A stretch of DNA of 17,215 bases from Clostridia bacterium (GTDB lineage: Bacteria > Bacillota > Clostridia > Oscillospirales > CAG-272). Positions 14,463-17,215 of this stretch are shown in pieces (positions within the stretch are counted from its first letter, which is position 1; every line of letters starts with the position of its first letter). The DNA is taken from contig CAAFLY010000316.1 in the NCBI GenBank assembly GCA_900763885.1, positions 1 through 17,215 on the forward strand. The letters run 5' to 3'. The position numbers and the translations under genes are program-made. The notes beneath the pieces were generated by a model. That model was not told the DNA's origin, ran no database searches, and was given only the letters and a program-made list of their open reading frames with translations.

Positions 14463-15577
14463 TAGAATTCCACTCCTTCCTTGACCTTCACAATCACAGG
14501 CTCTCCGCCCGACGGCGCGTAGAAATTGCCCGCGTCGGGATCCATCGCCCGGATTGCCGCCTCTTCACTTGCGATATACACCCGTTCTCCATGCTCCGCC
14601 GTCACCATGGACCGCAGCTTCAGCCGATCGTTCAGTGCCATCAAACCACCCGTGAAGCCGAGGATGATGGAAAACGGCCCCGTGATGAGCAGAGAGGAGA
14701 AGACCGTGCGGAAATAGGTCAGCTGCTCCGCCTTTGCCTGCACTGCCGGATCCGCAGAGGTTTTCATCCGTTCGATGGTGGACCAGAACGGCGAGGCGAT
14801 CACGGAGGCAAGCTCCTCAAGGGTCAATCCCTGACGCCGGATCAGATAGTCCGCGATGTAGGTGATGACCTCGGTATCCGTCTGCAGGGTGCATTTGTAG
14901 CCGAACATTTCAATAAATCTGCGGTTTGCGTCGTAGGAGGAGATCTCGCCGTTGTGGACGATGGTGTAGTCGAGCAGCGCAAAAGGATGCGCGCCGCCCC
15001 ACCAACCGGGCGTATTGGTCGGATACCGTCCGTGCGCCGTCCACGAATACGCCTCATACTCCTCCAGACGGTAGAATCTGCCGACATCCTCCGGAAATCC
15101 GACCGCCTTGAACGTCCCCATATTCTTCCCGCTGGAGAACACATACGCGCCGTCGATTTTCGTGTTGATGTGCATGACGGTGCGCGCCACGTATTCCTTT
15201 TCGTCCAGCTGCAGACGGGAGAGAACGGACGCGAGCGGGGCGACAAAGTATCGCCGGATCACGGGAATGTCGGTGATCTCAGGAATTTTGCGGATCGGAA
15301 TGTCCTCCGCCCAGACAATCTCGAACCGATCGCGCAGGAGAGATTCGCATTCCTCCCGAACAAGCCTGTCGTTATAGAAAATGTGCAATGCGTAAAAATC
15401 CTTATATTCCGGGTAAATGCCGTATGCCGCAAAGCCGCCGCCCAGACCATTGGAACGATCGTGCATCGGGATCATGCTTCTTATGATGGATTCCCCGCTC
15501 ATCCGGCTGCCGTCACGCGCGATCACCGCGGAAATGGAACAACCGGAGGGAATGCGGATCTGACCTTCTGATTTCAT
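14462..15577 (-). CDS. Glutamate synthase class II glutamine amidotransferase subunit (GltB1-like)
   Basis: Hydrolyses glutamine and supplies ammonia to the synthase subunit. I chose the start at 15577 (371 residues, MKSEGQIRIPSGC) because AGAAAGGA lies about 11 bases upstream; the ATG at 15589 touches that site directly. The frame is open to 15724, but that region contains the promoter and terminator. Cys13 is the predicted nucleophile, preceded by a 12-residue leader that should be removed if it works as an N-terminal nucleophile enzyme. Further motifs are GLGGGFAAYGIYPEYKDFYALH, TAHGRYPTNTPGWWGGAHPF and IVHNGEISSYDANRR, typical of class II amidotransferases. It is the first gene of the nitrogen block. 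Confidence 0.94.
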   Translation of the reverse strand: MKSEGQIRIPSGCSISAVIARDGSRMSGESIIRSMIPMHDRSNGLGGGFAAYGIYPEYKDFYALHIFYNDRLVREECESLLRDRFEIVWAEDIPIRKIPEITDIPVIRRYFVAPLASVLSRLQLDEKEYVARTVMHINTKIDGAYVFSSGKNMGTFKAVGFPEDVGRFYRLEEYEAYSWTAHGRYPTNTPGWWGGAHPFALLDYTIVHNGEISSYDANRRFIEMFGYKCTLQTDTEVITYIADYLIRRQGLTLEELASVIASPFWSTIERMKTSADPAVQAKAEQLTYFRTVFSSLLITGPFSIILGFTGGLMALNDRLKLRSMVTAEHGERVYIASEEAAIRAMDPDAGNFYAPSGGEPVIVKVKEGVEF

Positions 15578-15604
15578 ATCGTGTCGCATCCTTTCTCTCT
15601 GTGG

Positions 15605-15673
15605 AAAAAACAAAAAGACGTTCATACGGCGGGAATTCTCAAAAAATGAGAGAAAACCCGCACGATATGAACG
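15605..15673 (-). terminator. Leader intrinsic terminator of the nitrogen operon
   Basis: On the minus strand CGTTCATA (15673-15666) pairs with TATGAACG (15626-15619). The stem continues as CG/CG and GCGGG/CCCGC past two single-base bulges, then TTCTC/GAGAA nearer the loop. TCTTTTTGTTTTTT follows at 15618-15605. It lies between the promoter and the first gene, so it must be bypassed for expression. Its 5' arm overlaps the ANTAR-type hairpin at 15667-15684. Confidence 0.88.
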
Positions 15674-15684
15674 CCTTTGCTCAT
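15667..15684 (-). promoter_or_regulatory. Candidate ANTAR-binding antiterminator hairpin
   Basis: ATGAGC, loop AAAGGC, GTTCAT on the minus strand form a six-bp stem (one G-U pair) closed by a hexaloop with A at position 1 and G at position 4, the signature of ANTAR target RNAs. The 3' arm uses GTTCAT, which is also the base of the terminator stem, so the two folds exclude each other. The operon encodes an ANTAR protein. Known targets have two such hairpins; I found only this one, because the predicted transcript starts about five bases upstream. Confidence 0.68.
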
Positions 15685-15695
15685 TTACAAATACT

Positions 15696-15724
15696 ATTAT
15701 AGCATATCCGCTGCTTTTTGTCAA
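15696..15724 (-). promoter_or_regulatory. Consensus sigma-70-type promoter of the nitrogen operon
   Basis: On the minus strand TTGACA (15724-15719), a 17-base spacer and TATAAT (15701-15696) match the consensus at every base, with a TGC extension before the -10. Transcription should begin near 15689, giving a leader of about 112 bases. Confidence 0.92.
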
Positions 15725-15770
15725 TCGGTATCCGGTGAAAAACTACCGAAAATCAACCTCTTCTGCGGGA

Positions 15771-17126
15771 TTACTTTGTGCAGAAGTATTTTTTGCGCTG
15801 TGCTTCCGCCTTTTTCTTCATCACAGACAGCTCAGAGGCGTCCGCTTCTCCGAGGATGTACTCCCGCATCAGCTCTCCGTCCATGGCGGCGATTCTGTCG
15901 TGGAGCGGGAAATAGTTCTCCATGAGGAAGGACGCGTATTTTTGCAGCCGGAATTCGCCGACCAGTCTGTACTCCTTGGAAATCGTATCGACGGCTACGG
16001 AATACCGGTTTTTGACCGCTTCGAGGATGGCGCACCGCTCGTTTTCTGCGGCAAACACAATCGTAGAGCAGATGTCGCGGTTCCGGTTGTGCTCCGTGGA
16101 GCCGTGGCTGTCCGTGGAGCCGACGATCGGATGGATCCGGCCGGCACGGTATTCCTCGTAGTACAGCGCGGTCTGGAAACCGTTCTGCTCATAATAATTT
16201 TCGCCGCCGAGCACCTCAAACGCGTCAAAGGGATGCTTCTCCATCATGTACCGCGTGAACGCCTCCGGAATCTGCCACATATCGGCGAGCCAATACGGAT
16301 GGGCGAAGATACCGACGCCGCCCGCCTCCCGGATCTTATCGAACGCCCAGAGACACACGGCAAACGACAGCCGTTCCACATTGTCCGGACAATCCGCCAG
16401 AGCCGCCGAGGACGCGATCTCCTCCACCTGTCTGCGATACTCCTCCGCCGGGACGATCGCGGGGCATTTGCCATCGAGAGAACGATAACGCGGATCGGTG
16501 CCCTTGTCCTGATCGTTGGGGGAGTTTTCAAGCAGTCCGTTTACGGAGAAGGTGCCGCCCGCGTTTACGATATGAACGTCCGTCATGGGCAGATGGACTT
16601 CCTCACCGGGCAGGATCGTGAGAAAATGCGGCGCGTTTTTGTAGACTTCCATCGCCTCCAGAGACGGATAATACCGGTGGTGGTCCGTGACGACGATGAA
16701 GTCATAGCCGATGGCACGGTAATTGGCGCAGACCGTCGCGGGATCCTCACGTCCGTCCGAACGGCAGGTGTGCATATGGAAATCGCCGCGCAGCGGGATT
16801 CTCGCGGCAAGATCGTCGGCAAGCGCGTATACGGAAAGCTGTGCCACCCGGCTGTCTCCCTTGAAGATCCGCACATAATGCTCACATTCGACCTCAGCGG
16901 TAAACGTGAAGCGGAGCGTGTGATCGTCGCCTGCCTCCACGGTAAAATCGGTGTGGTTCCACGCGGTGAAGCCCCATGCCGGACCTGCATCGAGCCGCTG
17001 CACCACAATTTTATATTCGCCTGCGAACACAAAGTGCGCGCTCAGTCCGCGAACCGTGATCTCCACCGGCTTACCGACCGGGAATACCTTCGGATAAATG
17101 TCATAATCATATAGGGATTGCTGCAT
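15771..17126 (-). CDS. PHP-domain metal-dependent hydrolase, substrate unknown
   Basis: I place the start at 17126 (451 residues, MQQSLYDYDIYPK), preceded by GGAGGAA seven bases upstream; the frame opens earlier at 17204, but that stretch overlaps the promoter. The first ~110 residues look like a beta-sandwich domain. The PHP phosphoesterase domain follows: DFHMHTCRSDG, VTDHH, GEEVHL, IFAHPYW and GSTDSHGS supply the His/Asp/Glu residues for a multi-metal site. The C-terminal ~80 residues are helical and end in a lysine-rich tail. There is no signal peptide or membrane segment. It could act on a phosphoester or sugar substrate, but nothing in the sequence names one. It has its own promoter and lies upstream of the nitrogen operon in the same direction; a functional link is not shown. 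Confidence 0.85.
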   Translation of the reverse strand: MQQSLYDYDIYPKVFPVGKPVEITVRGLSAHFVFAGEYKIVVQRLDAGPAWGFTAWNHTDFTVEAGDDHTLRFTFTAEVECEHYVRIFKGDSRVAQLSVYALADDLAARIPLRGDFHMHTCRSDGREDPATVCANYRAIGYDFIVVTDHHRYYPSLEAMEVYKNAPHFLTILPGEEVHLPMTDVHIVNAGGTFSVNGLLENSPNDQDKGTDPRYRSLDGKCPAIVPAEEYRRQVEEIASSAALADCPDNVERLSFAVCLWAFDKIREAGGVGIFAHPYWLADMWQIPEAFTRYMMEKHPFDAFEVLGGENYYEQNGFQTALYYEEYRAGRIHPIVGSTDSHGSTEHNRNRDICSTIVFAAENERCAILEAVKNRYSVAVDTISKEYRLVGEFRLQKYASFLMENYFPLHDRIAAMDGELMREYILGEADASELSVMKKKAEAQRKKYFCTK

Positions 17127-17168
17127 GATCGTTCCTCCAACGCAGTGAAATAGATTTTTCCACCTCCG

Positions 17169-17197
17169 ATTATACCACGGCGCGCTCCCCTTGTCAA
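17169..17197 (-). promoter_or_regulatory. Consensus promoter of the PHP-domain gene
   Basis: On the minus strand TTGACA (17197-17192), a 17-base spacer and TATAAT (17174-17169) are a perfect match, with TGG before the -10. The predicted start near 17162 leaves a leader of about 36 bases with a GGAGGAA ribosome binding site. Confidence 0.92.
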
Positions 17198-17215
17198 TTC
17201 CCATTTCGCGAAAAA

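Noticed and set aside
15622..15684. A 20-codon leader peptide frame in the nitrogen operon leader (MSKGVHIVRV...)
   Set aside because: Its ATG is only about five bases from the predicted transcript start with no ribosome binding site, and it has no glutamine or glutamate codons, so peptide attenuation is not supported. It coincides with the hairpin arms.

Overview
This window holds thirteen genes, all read from the minus strand (right to left in these coordinates). It looks like the chromosome of a fairly GC-rich member of the Clostridia (Firmicutes). The evidence is textbook TTGACA/TATAAT promoters with 17-base spacers, strong AGGAGG-type ribosome binding sites, an iron-sulfur-type PurF, an ANTAR antitermination regulator, and an archaeal/clostridial-type split glutamate synthase. 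The taxonomic placement is inference.

In the direction of transcription, the right end (17197-15771) carries a PHP-domain metal-dependent hydrolase of unknown substrate behind its own near-perfect promoter. Next comes a leader region (15724-15578) with a second consensus promoter, an ANTAR-type stem-loop and an overlapping intrinsic terminator.

The leader feeds a tightly coupled nitrogen-assimilation block (15577-8713). Its order is the glutamine amidotransferase subunit of glutamate synthase, the FMN/Fe-S synthase subunit, a multi-cluster ferredoxin, an FAD pyridine-nucleotide oxidoreductase, the GXGXG subunit, a short glutamine synthetase and an ANTAR regulator. The first five genes overlap by 1 or 4 bases. 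Together they would turn ammonium and 2-oxoglutarate into glutamine and glutamate. The regulator at the end plausibly acts on the leader RNA of its own operon.

A probable terminator (8669-8709) separates this block from a nucleotide block: pyrG, purF, purC, purB, purA and guaA. Three of these enzymes (CTP synthase, PurF, GMP synthase) consume glutamine. PurC, PurB and PurA handle aspartate and fumarate in IMP and AMP synthesis. Only part of the purine pathway is here; purD, purN, purL, purM, purE, purH and guaB are absent from the window. A strong terminator follows guaA at the left end.

Most of the window is ordinary core metabolism. The points of interest are the likely ANTAR autoregulatory circuit with a regulator whose receiver domain has lost its phosphorylation residues, a 234-base purB-purA gap full of competing RNA helices, a glutamine synthetase without the usual C-terminal extension, and small hairpins between pyrG, purF and purC.
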